A stretch of 64,000 bases of DNA, taken from NCBI RefSeq assembly GCF_020618415.1, contig NZ_CP085345.1:930001-994000 (forward strand), written 5' to 3'. The notes under the pieces were generated by a model that saw nothing but the letters and a program-made list of their open reading frames with translations, was not told the origin of the DNA and searched no databases. How positions within the stretch are numbered: the stretch's first letter is position 1; each line of letters starts with the position of its first letter. Positions 41,247-49,786 of the stretch are shown in pieces. The DNA is from Cupriavidus sp. MP-37. Lineage in GTDB: Bacteria; Pseudomonadota; Gammaproteobacteria; Burkholderiales; Burkholderiaceae. A program made the translations under genes and the position numbers.

Positions 41247-42137
41247 CTACTGCACCGCCGCCTGCGCCGCCGCCAGGAAGCGCTGCACCTGGCGGTCGCC
41301 GTCATCGGGCCGCGCCGCCAGCGCAATGCCGATGCGGCCCGCCGGCCGCGGGCTCGACAACGGCAGGAAGCGCACGCGCCGGTTGGCGTAGCGCGCCGCC
41401 ACGCTGGGCACCAGCGCCACCCCCAGCCCGCTTTCCACCAGGCTCACCTGGGTCTGCACCTGCACCGCCTCCTGCGTGACGCGCGGCACGAAGCCCGCCT
41501 GCTGGCACAGCAGCATCGCCACCGCATGCAGGTTGGGCACCTGCGCCGCCGGATACATGATGAAGGGCTCCTCGGCCAGCGCGCGCAGCGCGACGGCGTC
41601 GGCACGCGCCAGCGGGCTGTCGGCCGGCACGGCGGCGACAAAGACATCATTCTCGAGCGGCGTCAGCGCATAGCCGCCGCTGCTCAGGATCGGGAAGCGC
41701 ACCAGCCCGGCATCGATCTGGTGCTTCTCCAGGCGGTCCAGGATCGCGGCGGTGGTGGATTCATGCAGGATCAGCTCGATGCCGGGATGCGCGGCGCGGA
41801 ATGCCGGGATCAGCTTGGGCAGCAGCGCATAGGTGGCCGAGCCGATAAAGCCGATGCGCAACGCGCCGCGCTCGCCCTGCCCCGCTGCCATCGCCGCGGC
41901 GCGCGCCTGCTGCGCGTGAAACAGCGCCCGGCGCGCGTCATGCAGCGCGGCCTCGCCCGCCTGCGTCAGCCGCACCCCGCGCGAGGTGCGCACGAACAGC
42001 ACCGTGCCGAGCTGTTCCTCGAGCTTGCGGATCGAAATCGAAAGCGGCGGCTGCGCCATGTGCAGCCGTTCGGCGGCGCGGTGGAAGTTGCCGGTCTCGG
42101 CCAGGGCGACGAACTGCTGCAGTTGGCGCAGGTCCAT
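41247..42137 (-). CDS. LysR-family regulator of the CoA-transferase operon
   Basis: 296 residues. The HTH MDLRQLQQFVALAETGNFHR, then AAERLHMAQPPLSISIRKLE, is canonical; the effector domain follows (GALRIGFIGSATYALLPKLI). It is close to the CatR/BenM subgroup by pattern. Divergent from the CaiB/BaiF gene with a 105-bp shared region that contains a T-N11-A palindrome (42146-42160), so it probably activates that operon in response to an aromatic or CoA-pathway intermediate and represses itself. Confidence 0.92.
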   Translation of the reverse strand: MDLRQLQQFVALAETGNFHRAAERLHMAQPPLSISIRKLEEQLGTVLFVRTSRGVRLTQAGEAALHDARRALFHAQQARAAAMAAGQGERGALRIGFIGSATYALLPKLIPAFRAAHPGIELILHESTTAAILDRLEKHQIDAGLVRFPILSSGGYALTPLENDVFVAAVPADSPLARADAVALRALAEEPFIMYPAAQVPNLHAVAMLLCQQAGFVPRVTQEAVQVQTQVSLVESGLGVALVPSVAARYANRRVRFLPLSSPRPAGRIGIALAARPDDGDRQVQRFLAAAQAAVQ

Positions 42138-42145
42138 GGTCTGCA

Positions 42146-42184
42146 ATATCCACGGGATATCAATTGCTAAAAAACTAATATTAG
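42146..42184. promoter_or_regulatory. LysR operator candidates
   Basis: ATATCC-ACG-GGATAT (42146-42160) is a perfect palindrome with the T-N11-A spacing of LysR sites. A second perfect palindrome, CTAATATTAG, lies at 42175-42184. Both fall between the divergent lysR and CoA-transferase genes. Confidence 0.6.
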
Positions 42185-42242
42185 ACCAGCCCGCGCCCGC
42201 TGATCTACCCTGTGGCCCACAGTACAAAACTCCGGAGACTCT

Positions 42243-43466
42243 ATGCTGCCGCTTGCAGGCATCCGCGTGGTCGACCTGTCGACGGTGGTGATGGGGCCGT
42301 ATGCGAGCCAGTGGCTGGCCGACCTGGGCGCCGAGGTGATCAAGGTCGAGCCGCCCGAGGGCGATTCCACGCGCCGCACCGGGCCCGCCGCCGAAGCCGG
42401 CATGGCGGCGATCTTCCTGGGGGTCAACCGCGGCAAGCGCAGCGTGGTGCTGGACCTGAAGCAGCCGGCGGCGCAGGCCGCGCTCGAGCGCGTGCTGGCG
42501 CGCGCCGACGTGCTGATGCACAGCATGCGCCCGCAGAAGCTGGCGGCGCTCGGGCTGGCGCCCGACGCGGTGCGGGCGCGCCATCCGGAGCTGGTCTTCG
42601 TCAGCCTGCTGGGCTTTGCCGAGGACGGTCCCTATGGCGGCCGCCCGGCCTACGACGACATCATCCAGGGCCTGTCTGGCAATGCCGCGCTGATGGCGGC
42701 GCAGACCGGCGACAGCCGCTACTTCCCCACCATTGCCGCGGACAAGACCAGCGGGCTGGTGGCGGCACTGTCGGTGTGCGCGGCACTGGCCGGGCGCGCG
42801 CGGCGCCGCGCCGATGGCAGCGCCGGGTCTGGCACGCTGGTCGAGGTGCCGATGTTCGAATCGATGGTGGCGTTCAACCTGGTCGAGCACTTCTACGGCC
42901 GCCACTTCGAGCCGCCGCGCGGCCCGAGCGGTTATCCGCGCGTGCTGGCGCCGCTGCGCCGCCCCTACCGCAGCGCCGACGGCCATGTCTGCATGATGCC
43001 GTACACCGACGCGCACTGGCGCGACTTCTTCCACGCCGCAGGACGCCCGGAACTGGCCGCCGATCCGCGCTTTGCCGACATCGCGGCCCGCACCGAGCAT
43101 ATCGAGACCCTGTATGAACTGACCGGCGAGATCGTGCAGGCACAGAGCACCGCGCACTGGGTGGCGCTGTGCGAGCGGCTGCAGATCCCGGTCGCGCGCA
43201 TCAATACGCTGGACGATCTGCCGGCCGATCCGCACCTGGCCGCCACCGGATTCTTTGAAAGCGTCGACGACCCGGCCATGGGCACGCTGCGCTTTCCCGG
43301 GGCGCCGGTGCGCTTCGACGGCCAGCGCGCACCGCTGGCGCTGCCGCCGCGGCTGGGCGAACACACCCGCGCGGTGCTGGCCGAGGCCGGCCTTGGCCCC
43401 GAACAGATCGAACAACTGCAACAGAGCGGCGCCGCGCGCTGCGGCGCCGCCACGGAGACACCATGA
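42243..43466 (+). CDS. CaiB/BaiF family-III CoA-transferase
   Basis: 407 residues. The protein begins PLAGIRVVDLSTVVMGPY, the family hallmark, and the catalytic Asp138 lies in AYDDIIQG (formyl-CoA-transferase D169 equivalent). It moves CoA between a donor thioester and a carboxylate, activating the substrate without ATP. The stop codon overlaps the start of a truncated MaoC gene by ATGA. Two acyl-CoA dehydrogenase genes beyond the repeat/IS block (45842, 47041) were probably in the same operon originally. Confidence 0.92.
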   Translation: MLPLAGIRVVDLSTVVMGPYASQWLADLGAEVIKVEPPEGDSTRRTGPAAEAGMAAIFLGVNRGKRSVVLDLKQPAAQAALERVLARADVLMHSMRPQKLAALGLAPDAVRARHPELVFVSLLGFAEDGPYGGRPAYDDIIQGLSGNAALMAAQTGDSRYFPTIAADKTSGLVAALSVCAALAGRARRRADGSAGSGTLVEVPMFESMVAFNLVEHFYGRHFEPPRGPSGYPRVLAPLRRPYRSADGHVCMMPYTDAHWRDFFHAAGRPELAADPRFADIAARTEHIETLYELTGEIVQAQSTAHWVALCERLQIPVARINTLDDLPADPHLAATGFFESVDDPAMGTLRFPGAPVRFDGQRAPLALPPRLGEHTRAVLAEAGLGPEQIEQLQQSGAARCGAATETP

Positions 43467-43561
43467 CGCACGCCGAACTGCCCCGCCTGGGCCAGGGCTT
43501 CTACTGGCAAGACCTGCATGAGGGCCAGGCCTTCCGCTACAGCGCGCCGGCTGCTGGATGA
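43463..43561 (+). pseudogene. Truncated MaoC-like hydratase, N-terminal fragment
   Basis: The start overlaps the CoA-transferase stop (ATGA), and the first residues (MTHAELPRLGQGFYWQDLHE) look like the beginning of a MaoC-type mesaconyl/itaconyl-CoA hydratase. The frame then changes abruptly and stops after 32 codons (TGA 43559-43561). No remainder of the gene is found; the next 35 bp, ending in DEAMRLRLDGIKVA in another frame, may be the tail of a second lost gene, and the repeat array follows. A deletion associated with the repeats is the likely cause. Confidence 0.6.
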
Positions 43562-43595
43562 AGCCATGCGCTTGCGCCTCGATGGTATCAAGGTG

Positions 43596-44252
43596 GCGGT
43601 ATGCCAGCGCCTGCCCTCACCCCCTGCCCCTCTCCCGCAAGCGGGAGAGGGGAGCAAACCAGCGGCGGCGGCAAGCGCCTCAGGTCTTCAAACTCCCGAT
43701 TGCGTACTCCCTCTCCCGCTTGCGGGAGAGGGTTGGGGTGAGGGCCGGCGTGTCGACAAGGTCCTGCGCAGCGGTATGCCAGCGCTGGCCCTCTCCCCCG
43801 CCCCTCTCCCGCAAGCGGGAGCGGGGAGCAAACCAGCCGCGGCAGCAATCGCCTCAGGTCTTAAAACTCCCGATTGCGTACTCCCTCTCCCGCTTGCGGG
43901 AGAGGGTTGGGGTGAGGGCCGGCGTGTCGACAAGGTCCTGCGCAGCGGTATGCCAGCGCTGGCCCTCTCCCCTGCCCCTCTCCCGCAAGCGGCAGAGGGG
44001 AGCAAACCAGCCGCGGCAGCAAGCGCCTCAGGTCTTCAAACTCCCGATTGCGTACTCCCTCTCCCGCTTGCGGGAGAGGGTTGGGGTGAGGGCCGGCGTG
44101 TCGACAAGGTCCTGCGCAGCGGTATGCCAGCGCTGGCCCTCTCCCTTGCCCCTCTCCCGCAAGCGGGAGAGGGGAGCAAACCAGCCGCGGCAGCAAGCGC
44201 CTCAGGTCTTCAAACTCCCGATTGCGTACTCCCTCTCCCGCTTGCGGGAGAG
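43596..44252. repeat. Tandem array, about four copies of a 174-bp REP-containing unit
   Basis: The phrase GCGGTATGCCAGCG recurs at 43596, 43771, 43945 and 44119, giving a period of 174 bp (175 for the first). Each unit holds two divergent REP palindromes (CCCGCAAGCGGGAG and CCCGCTTGCGGGAG) and GTGTCGACAAGGTCCTGC. Copies are nearly identical, so amplification is recent. Because 174 is a multiple of three, long artificial open frames run through it. The array continues past the IS element at 45690. Confidence 0.93.
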
Positions 44253-44257
44253 ATGGA

Positions 44258-44270
44258 ATGAACACCGCCC
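44258..44270 (+). repeat. IS left subterminal inverted repeat
   Basis: ATGAACACCGCCC, 5 bp inside the left border, matched perfectly by the inverse copy at 45672-45684. Confidence 0.85.
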
Positions 44271-44385
44271 ATCTACCGCCAAGCCAGGCCGCGGCCTAGA
44301 AAACAAAGGGGCTCTCGCTTGACCGACGGCATCGATGTGCCAGAGTGAAAGTTCGATCCAACACTCAAGGTCGAGGAGAGCCCAA

Positions 44386-45407
44386 ATGAATGCTATGACA
44401 TATGGGCTGGACATTGCAAAGACAGTGTTCCAGATGTACTGGATAGACCCCATTACGGGGAAGCCCCAGAACCGGCGATTCAGCCGCACCGCGCTCATCG
44501 AATTCCTGTCCAATTGCCAGCCTGGGCAGATCGCACTGGAGGCCTGTGGCGGTGCCCACTGGTGGGCGCGCAAGATCCAGAGCCTTGGCCACGAAGTGGT
44601 GTTGCTCAACCCGGGTTACGTACGCGCCTTCGTGCGTACGAACAAGAACGACGCGGCGGACGCCCGAGCCATCTGGACTGCAGCCCGGCAACCCGACATG
44701 CCGGTCGTGTCGGTCAAGACCGAAGCGCAGCAGGCTGTGCTCTCGTTGCATCGTATACGGGACGGGCTGGTCAAGACGCGCACCCGGCAGAGCAACCAGA
44801 TGCGCGGGCTGCTGGGCGAATATGGCCTGCACTTCCGCACGGGGCGGCTGGCCTTCCGGGCCGAGCTGCGCCAGCGCTGGGCTGAGGTCGCTCAGGTCGT
44901 ACCGCCCTTGTTGATGCGCGCGCTGGAGCGGCAGGTCTGTGCGCTGCGCGAACTCGACGAACAGATCCAACTGGTTGAGCGTGACCTCCAGAATGGCTGA
45001 GGTCTGATCCGGCCGCGCAGATCGTGGAGAAGATTCCCGGCGTCGGCCCCATTACCGCCACCGCCTTGGTCGCGACCATGGGCTGTGCCCAGGCCTTCCG
45101 CTCAGGCAGAGCCTTCGCTGCAAGCCTGGGACTGGTTCCCGCGCAGACCGGCACGGGCGGCAACGTACGGCTCGGTCACATCAGCAAGCGCGGCGACGCT
45201 TACGTGCGACGACAGTTGGTCAACGCCGGACGCACGATGCTCACGCGCACCAAACATCCGCCGGCCTGGGCACTGTCCATGCTGCAGCGGCGCCCCAAGA
45301 ACGTGGTGGTCGTGGCGCTGGCCAACAAGATCGCCCGGACAGCCTGGGCATTAATGGCCCATGGGCGCCAATACGATCCCGGACATGTGAGCTTGCGCCC
45401 GGCCTGA
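44386..45407 (+). pseudogene. IS110-family DEDD transposase, frameshifted
   Basis: Starts MNAMTYGLDIAKTVFQMYW with GAGGAG upstream. DEDD residues are visible in GLDIAK, LEACGG and NKNDAADARAIW; the C-terminal transposase_20 domain is IPGVGPITATALVATMG..FAASLGLVPAQTGTGG with the conserved Ser. The first frame ends at TGA 44998-45000 (VERDLQNG), while the second part continues in another frame from EWLRSDPAAQIVEKIPG. Adding one G after CAG near 44990 would join them, so a single-base deletion is the simplest explanation. IS110 elements do not normally use programmed frameshifting, so this copy is probably inactive on its own. Confidence 0.85.
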
Positions 45408-45671
45408 GCCGGGGGGCATCACCTTCCCTTAACCAGCGCTTGATTAACCTTCACGGCTGCACAGGCAAGAAACAGCAATGACGAAACAGGTAGGACCGTG
45501 GGAACCCAAACCTGCCCCAACCCAAGCGGCTTACAAGCCCGTGGCGAGAGATTGAGGACGGTTCTCAGCAGCTTCCATTGTGGCCCGCGAGAACAAGTAC
45601 TCGCTCCAGGCCGGATATAAGGCAGCAGCCCCATCCTGCGACGTCAAGCTGGTTCCAAAACCTTGCAACCG
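45408..45671 (+). ncRNA. Non-coding right end of the IS, possible seekRNA/bridge RNA region
   Basis: 264 bp without a credible gene between the transposase stop and the right inverted repeat. In IS1111-group elements the guide RNA that specifies target and donor is encoded downstream of the transposase, which is where this segment lies; the left non-coding end is only about 130 bp. No loop matching the REP target was worked out by eye, so the call rests on position alone. Confidence 0.3.
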
Positions 45672-45684
45672 GGGCGGTGTTCAT
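45672..45684 (-). repeat. IS right subterminal inverted repeat
   Basis: GGGCGGTGTTCAT, the exact reverse complement of 44258-44270, 5 bp inside the right border. Confidence 0.85.
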
Positions 45685-45689
45685 ATAAG

Positions 45690-45793
45690 GGTTGGGGTGA
45701 GGGCCGGCGTGTCGACAAGGTCCTGCGCAGCGGTATGCCAGCGCCGGCCCTCTCCCCCGCCCCTCTCCCGCAAGCGGGAGAGGGGAGCAAACC
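45690..45793. repeat. Displaced end of the 174-bp repeat array
   Basis: The interrupted unit resumes here with GGTTGGGGTGAGGGCCGGCG, GTGTCGACAAGG and GCGGTATGCCAGCG, and ends with the REP palindrome CTCCCGCAAGCGGGAGAGGG. Together with 43596-44252 this shows the IS landed inside a pre-existing array. The remaining 48 bp to the acyl-CoA dehydrogenase start (45842) show no clear promoter. Confidence 0.9.
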
Positions 45794-45841
45794 GCTGGCA
45801 TCTGCAACACACTTCGCAGTATCAAGCCACAGGATTTCACC

Positions 45842-47002
45842 GTGACCGCATTGCTCTCCACCTTCAGCCTCACCACACTGCCGCCGCACGCCGTCGCGTT
45901 CCGCGCCGAGGTGCGCGCCTTCCTCGCTCAACACCTGCCGGCGCTGCCTCCGGAAACGCGGGCGCGCTCGTGGATGGGCTTCGATGCCGGCTTCAGCCGG
46001 GCGCTGGCCGCGCGCGGCTGGGTCGGCATTACGCTGCCGGCGCAATACGGCGGCGCGGGGCTGGACCCGTTTTCTCGCTTCGTGCTGGTGGAAGAGCTGC
46101 TGGCGTGCGGCGCGCCGGTATCGGCGCACTGGATTGCCGACCGCCAGAGCGGCCCGCTGATCCTGCGCTACGGCAACGACGCGCAGAAGGCGCGCTACCT
46201 GCCCCCGATCAGCCGCGGCGAGGCCTTCTTCTGCATCGGCATGAGCGAGCCCAATTCCGGCTCGGACCTGGCCAGTGTGGCCACGCGCGCGGTGCGCCAG
46301 CCGGATGGCAGCTGGCGCCTGAACGGGCGCAAGATCTGGACCACCAACGCCGACCGCTGCCACTTCATGATTGCGCTGGTGCGCACCTCGGGCACGCCGC
46401 AGGACCGCCACGCCGGACTTTCGCAGTGCATCGTCGACCTGCACGCGCCGGGCGTCACGGTGCGGCCGATCCATGACCTGACCGGCGATGCGCACTTCTC
46501 GGAAGTGACCTTCGACGACGTCGTGCTGGCCGCGGATGCGCTGATCGGCAACGAAGGCAGCGGCTGGGAGCAGGTCAACGCCGAGCTGGCGTTCGAGCGC
46601 AGCGGCCCGGAACGGCTGTATTCCAGCGTGGTGCTGCTCGACACCTGGCTCGATGCCCTGCGCCGGCTGCCCCCCGCGCGCCGCGACACCGTCACCGCGG
46701 GCCGCCTTGCCGGCCACCTGGCGGTGCTGCGCGCGATGTCGCTCGCGGTCACGGCGCGGCTGGCCGCGGGCGAAAGCCCGGTGGTCGAGGCGGCGCTGGT
46801 CAAGGACCTGGGCACCACCTTCGAGCAGTCGGTGCCGGCGCTGGTGGAAGCCGCGCTCGGCGACGAACCGGCACTCGCGGCCGACGGGGCCTTGTACCGC
46901 ACCCTGGCCTATGTGACGCAGATCGCGCCATCGTACTCGCTGCGCGGCGGCACCCGCGAAATCCTGCGCGGCATGATCGCGCGCGGGCTGGGCCTGCGCT
47001 GA
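45842..47002 (+). CDS. Acyl-CoA dehydrogenase (large-subunit type)
   Basis: 386 residues starting at GTG 45842 (MTALLSTFSL after start decoding). Helical N-domain, then the middle domain MSEPNSGSDLASV and KIWTTNAD, and the C-domain ending SLRGGTREILRGMIARGLGLR. The usual catalytic Glu position reads Gly (RGGTRE), as in pimeloyl-CoA-dehydrogenase-like large subunits that work with a second subunit; the next gene (47041) encodes such a partner. Originally part of the CoA-transferase operon at 42243, now separated by the repeat/IS block, which may have removed its promoter. Confidence 0.9.
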   Translation: MTALLSTFSLTTLPPHAVAFRAEVRAFLAQHLPALPPETRARSWMGFDAGFSRALAARGWVGITLPAQYGGAGLDPFSRFVLVEELLACGAPVSAHWIADRQSGPLILRYGNDAQKARYLPPISRGEAFFCIGMSEPNSGSDLASVATRAVRQPDGSWRLNGRKIWTTNADRCHFMIALVRTSGTPQDRHAGLSQCIVDLHAPGVTVRPIHDLTGDAHFSEVTFDDVVLAADALIGNEGSGWEQVNAELAFERSGPERLYSSVVLLDTWLDALRRLPPARRDTVTAGRLAGHLAVLRAMSLAVTARLAAGESPVVEAALVKDLGTTFEQSVPALVEAALGDEPALAADGALYRTLAYVTQIAPSYSLRGGTREILRGMIARGLGLR

Positions 47003-47040
47003 TCCGGTCCCGTCGACTGCCATCCTGAACGAGATTGCCC

Positions 47041-48039
47041 ATGCATAACGCCTACTCCGATGCCCTCGACGCGCTGCTGCGCGACTGCTGCACGCCCGCC
47101 ACGGTGCGCGCGCTGGAACAGCAGGCCGACCCGCAGCCGCTGTGGCAAGCGCTGCGCGAAAGCGGCTTCGCCGACTGCCTGTTGCCGGAAGCCGCCGGCG
47201 GCGCCGCGCTGCCGCTGCGCGAGCTGGCGCCGGTGCTGTTCGTCACCGGCCGCCATGCCCTGCCGCTGCCGCTGGCGCAGACCATCTTTGCGCGCGTGCT
47301 GCTGCATGGCGCCGGCGTTGCGCTGCCAGACGGCCCGATCGCACTGGCAAGCTTTGACGACGGCGCCGCCGCCACGCTGGTGGCGGACGCGCGCCACGCG
47401 CAGTGGTTGCTGCTGCAGGACGGCGAGCGCTGCGTGCTGCTGCCTGCCGCGGCGGCGCGCGCCGAGGCCACCGGTGCGCACGGCGACCTGACGCTGCGCG
47501 TCCCGCGTCGCGAGGCCACGGCGCCGGCGGCATGCCTGCTGCCGGCCGGTACCGTGCGCACGCTGGGCGCCTGCCTGCATGCGGCGCAGCTGGCCGGGGC
47601 GCTGTCGCAGGTGCTCGACCTGACGCTGCAATACGCCAACGACCGCCAGCAGTTCGGCCGCGCCATCGGCAAGTTCCAGGCGATCCAGCACCAGGTCAGC
47701 GAGATGGCCGAGCATGTCGCCGCGGCACGCGTGGCGGCGCAGCTGGCCTGCGACAGCGACGGCGCCACGCCAGACCCGCTGCGCGCGGCGATCGGCAAGC
47801 TGCGCGCCAGCGACGCGGTCACGCCCGTGGCCGCGATCGCCCATGCGGTGCACGGCGCCATCGGCATTACCGAGGAATACGACCTGCAACTCTATACGCG
47901 CCGGCTGCATGCGTGGCGCGTGGCGGACGGGTCGGAACGCTGGTGGAGCCGCGTGCTAGGCGAAGCGGTGTGCGCCGACGCGGGCCGCACGGCGGTGGAA
48001 CTGGTGCGTGGCTGGTGCGAGCCGGCGCCCGCCGCCTGA
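47041..48039 (+). CDS. Acyl-CoA dehydrogenase (small-subunit type)
   Basis: 332 residues, shorter and more divergent than catalytic acyl-CoA dehydrogenases. The middle-domain flavin motif is not kept, but the C-terminal helical bundle is recognisable (AAQLAGALSQVLDLTLQYAN, then DRQQFGRAIGKFQAIQHQVSEMA, HGAIGITEEYDLQLYTRRLH), with GITEEYDL near the expected catalytic region. It is 38 bp after the large-subunit gene, so a heteromeric dehydrogenase is likely. ATG 47041 is preferred over TTG 47035. Confidence 0.87.
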   Translation: MHNAYSDALDALLRDCCTPATVRALEQQADPQPLWQALRESGFADCLLPEAAGGAALPLRELAPVLFVTGRHALPLPLAQTIFARVLLHGAGVALPDGPIALASFDDGAAATLVADARHAQWLLLQDGERCVLLPAAAARAEATGAHGDLTLRVPRREATAPAACLLPAGTVRTLGACLHAAQLAGALSQVLDLTLQYANDRQQFGRAIGKFQAIQHQVSEMAEHVAAARVAAQLACDSDGATPDPLRAAIGKLRASDAVTPVAAIAHAVHGAIGITEEYDLQLYTRRLHAWRVADGSERWWSRVLGEAVCADAGRTAVELVRGWCEPAPAA

Positions 48040-48068
48040 AGCGACGGGCCCGGGGATGAGCCTGCCGC

Positions 48069-49622
48069 TCAGGCGGCCAGGCTCAGTCCGCTGCCGTGCG
48101 GGCGGCGGTGGCGACGCTCAGGCTTGCATTCGTACTTCAATTCGGTGCGGCCGTCTTCGTAGGCCACCTCCAGCCGCACGGTAAAGCCCCACAGCCGCGT
48201 CACATGCCGCACCACCTCGTCGAAGTTGTGCGCCAGCGGCCGCCGGTCGCTCTGCAGGTGGCGCAGCGTCAGCGAGCGGTCGCCGCCGACGTCGACGTTG
48301 GTGACCTGGATGTTGGGCTCCATGCTCGAAAGGTCATACTGCGCCGCCATCAGCTGGCGGATGGCGCGGTAGCCCTCGTCGTCGTGGATCGCGGTCACGC
48401 GCAGCTTGCCCTCGCGGTCATCGTCCAGCACCGAGAACAGCTTCAGTTCGCGGATCACGCGCGGCGACAGGAACTGCAGCAGGAAGCTCTCGTCCTTGAA
48501 GTTACGCATGGCAAAGTCCAGCGTCTTGCGCCAGTCGGTGCCGGCGATCTCGGGCGCCCAGCGGTAGTCTTCGTCGGTCGGGTTCTCGCACATGCGGCGC
48601 AGGTCCTGGAACATCAGGAAGCCCACCGTGTAGGGGTTCATGCCGCTGTAGTAGGGGCTGTGGTACGGCGGCTGGTAGATGACGTTGGTGTGGGCCTGCA
48701 GCAGCTCCATCATGAAGGCATCGTTGACCAGCTTTTCCTCGTACAGCTGGTTGATGATGGTGTAGTGCCAGAACGTGGCCCAGCCTTCGTTCATCACCTT
48801 GGTCTGGCGCTGCGGGTAGAAGTACTGCGCGATCTTGCGCACGATGCGCACGATCTCGCGCTGCCACGGCGCCAGCTTGGGCGCGTTCTTCTCGATGAAG
48901 TACAGCAGGTTCTCCTGCGGCTCGGGCGGGAACGGCACATCCGGCTCGGCGGTTTCATCTTCCGACGCCAGCGCGTGCGGCCGGTGCTTGGGCAGCGTGC
49001 GCCACAGGTCGTTGACCTGCATCTGCAGGTAGTTCTCGCGATCGGCCTGGCGCGCCTTTTCCTCGGTGATCGACAGCTTCTTGGGCCGCTTGTAGCGGTC
49101 CACGCCGTAGTTCTGCAGCGCGTGGCAGGAGTCCAGCAGCAGCTCCACCTCCTGCTCGCCGTAGCGCTGCTCGCACTCGGCCACGTAGTTCTTGGCGAAC
49201 AGCAGGTAGTCGACGATGGCGTCGGCGTTGGTCCAGGTGCGGAACAGGTAGTTGCCCTTGAAGAAGGAATTGTGGCCGTAGCAGGCGTGCGCGATCGTCA
49301 GCGCCTGCATCGGCATGGTGTTCTCCTCCATCAGGTAGGCGATGCAGGGATTGGAGTTGATGACGATCTCGTAGGCCAGCCCCATGTGGCCGCGCTGGTA
49401 GCTGCGCTCCGACGCCAGGAAGTGCTTGCCGTAGGACCAGTGGCTGTAGCCTACCGGCAGCCCCGCCGACGCGTAGGCGTCGAGCATCTGCTCCGCGGTG
49501 ATGATCTCGATCTGGTTGGGATAGGTATCCAGGCCGAATTCGCCGGCAATGCGGGCAATCTCGCGGTCATACCGGTTGATCAGTTCAAAGGTCCATTCCG
49601 AACCCGTGGACAGATAAGCCAT
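48069..49622 (-). CDS. spoVR: SpoVR-family protein
   Basis: 517 residues. The conserved stretch GLPVGYSHWSYGKHF, the HACYGHNSFFKGNYLF segment, the motif VMNEGWATFWHY with its His/Glu residues, and NPYTVGFLMFQDLRR define the family. Named after a Bacillus sporulation gene, it is widespread in non-sporulating proteobacteria (YcgB), where its function is unknown; it is consistently linked with yeaG and yeaH and with stationary-phase or nitrogen stress. ATG 49622 (MAYLSTGSEW) has a GGGGCGAAG upstream. It is the third gene of the prkA-yeaH-spoVR operon, 164 bp after yeaH. Confidence 0.95.
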   Translation of the reverse strand: MAYLSTGSEWTFELINRYDREIARIAGEFGLDTYPNQIEIITAEQMLDAYASAGLPVGYSHWSYGKHFLASERSYQRGHMGLAYEIVINSNPCIAYLMEENTMPMQALTIAHACYGHNSFFKGNYLFRTWTNADAIVDYLLFAKNYVAECEQRYGEQEVELLLDSCHALQNYGVDRYKRPKKLSITEEKARQADRENYLQMQVNDLWRTLPKHRPHALASEDETAEPDVPFPPEPQENLLYFIEKNAPKLAPWQREIVRIVRKIAQYFYPQRQTKVMNEGWATFWHYTIINQLYEEKLVNDAFMMELLQAHTNVIYQPPYHSPYYSGMNPYTVGFLMFQDLRRMCENPTDEDYRWAPEIAGTDWRKTLDFAMRNFKDESFLLQFLSPRVIRELKLFSVLDDDREGKLRVTAIHDDEGYRAIRQLMAAQYDLSSMEPNIQVTNVDVGGDRSLTLRHLQSDRRPLAHNFDEVVRHVTRLWGFTVRLEVAYEDGRTELKYECKPERRHRRPHGSGLSLAA

Positions 49623-49786
49623 CTTCGCCCCTTTTGTCCGCGCAGGACAGGCAGGCCGATGCTGCGGCACGGGCGCGCCGCCGGGTCCCCTGTCTTGCCA
49701 ATCTTGCCTTCATTCACCGCGGCGTGCCGGCAACCTTGCCAACAACCCGCCGACAATCCGTCGACAACCAGGCCAGCCAGCACTGA

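Larger units (their letters stand above)
44253..45689 (+). mobile_element. IS110-family (IS1111-type) insertion sequence in a REP palindrome
   Basis: About 1437 bp. The borders are set by the interrupted repeat: the left flank ends GCGGGAGAG and the right flank resumes GGTTGGGGTGAGGG, which are contiguous in the neighbouring array units. A 13-bp inverted repeat, ATGAACACCGCCC, lies 5 bp inside each end (44258-44270 and 45672-45684), the subterminal placement typical of the IS1111 group. There is no target duplication beyond one ambiguous base. Contents are a DEDD transposase reading frame (frameshifted) and a 264-bp non-coding right end. Confidence 0.88.

Noticed and set aside
43596..44252. 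Possible CRISPR array
   Set aside because: The period is 174 bp with no unique spacers; units are nearly identical throughout and no cas genes are present.
43518..44261. A 247-codon open frame across the tandem repeat array
   Set aside because: It exists only because the repeat period (174 bp) is a multiple of three and the GC-rich REP sequence lacks stop codons; all frames are long here and the protein is pure repeat translation.
44386..45407. Programmed frameshift in the transposase
   Set aside because: IS110-family elements use a single reading frame, and no slippery heptamer is evident at the junction; a one-base deletion explains it more simply.
48069..49622. Evidence of sporulation from SpoVR
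   Set aside because: SpoVR homologues are common in non-sporulating proteobacteria within the prkA-yeaH-spoVR operon; no other sporulation genes are present.
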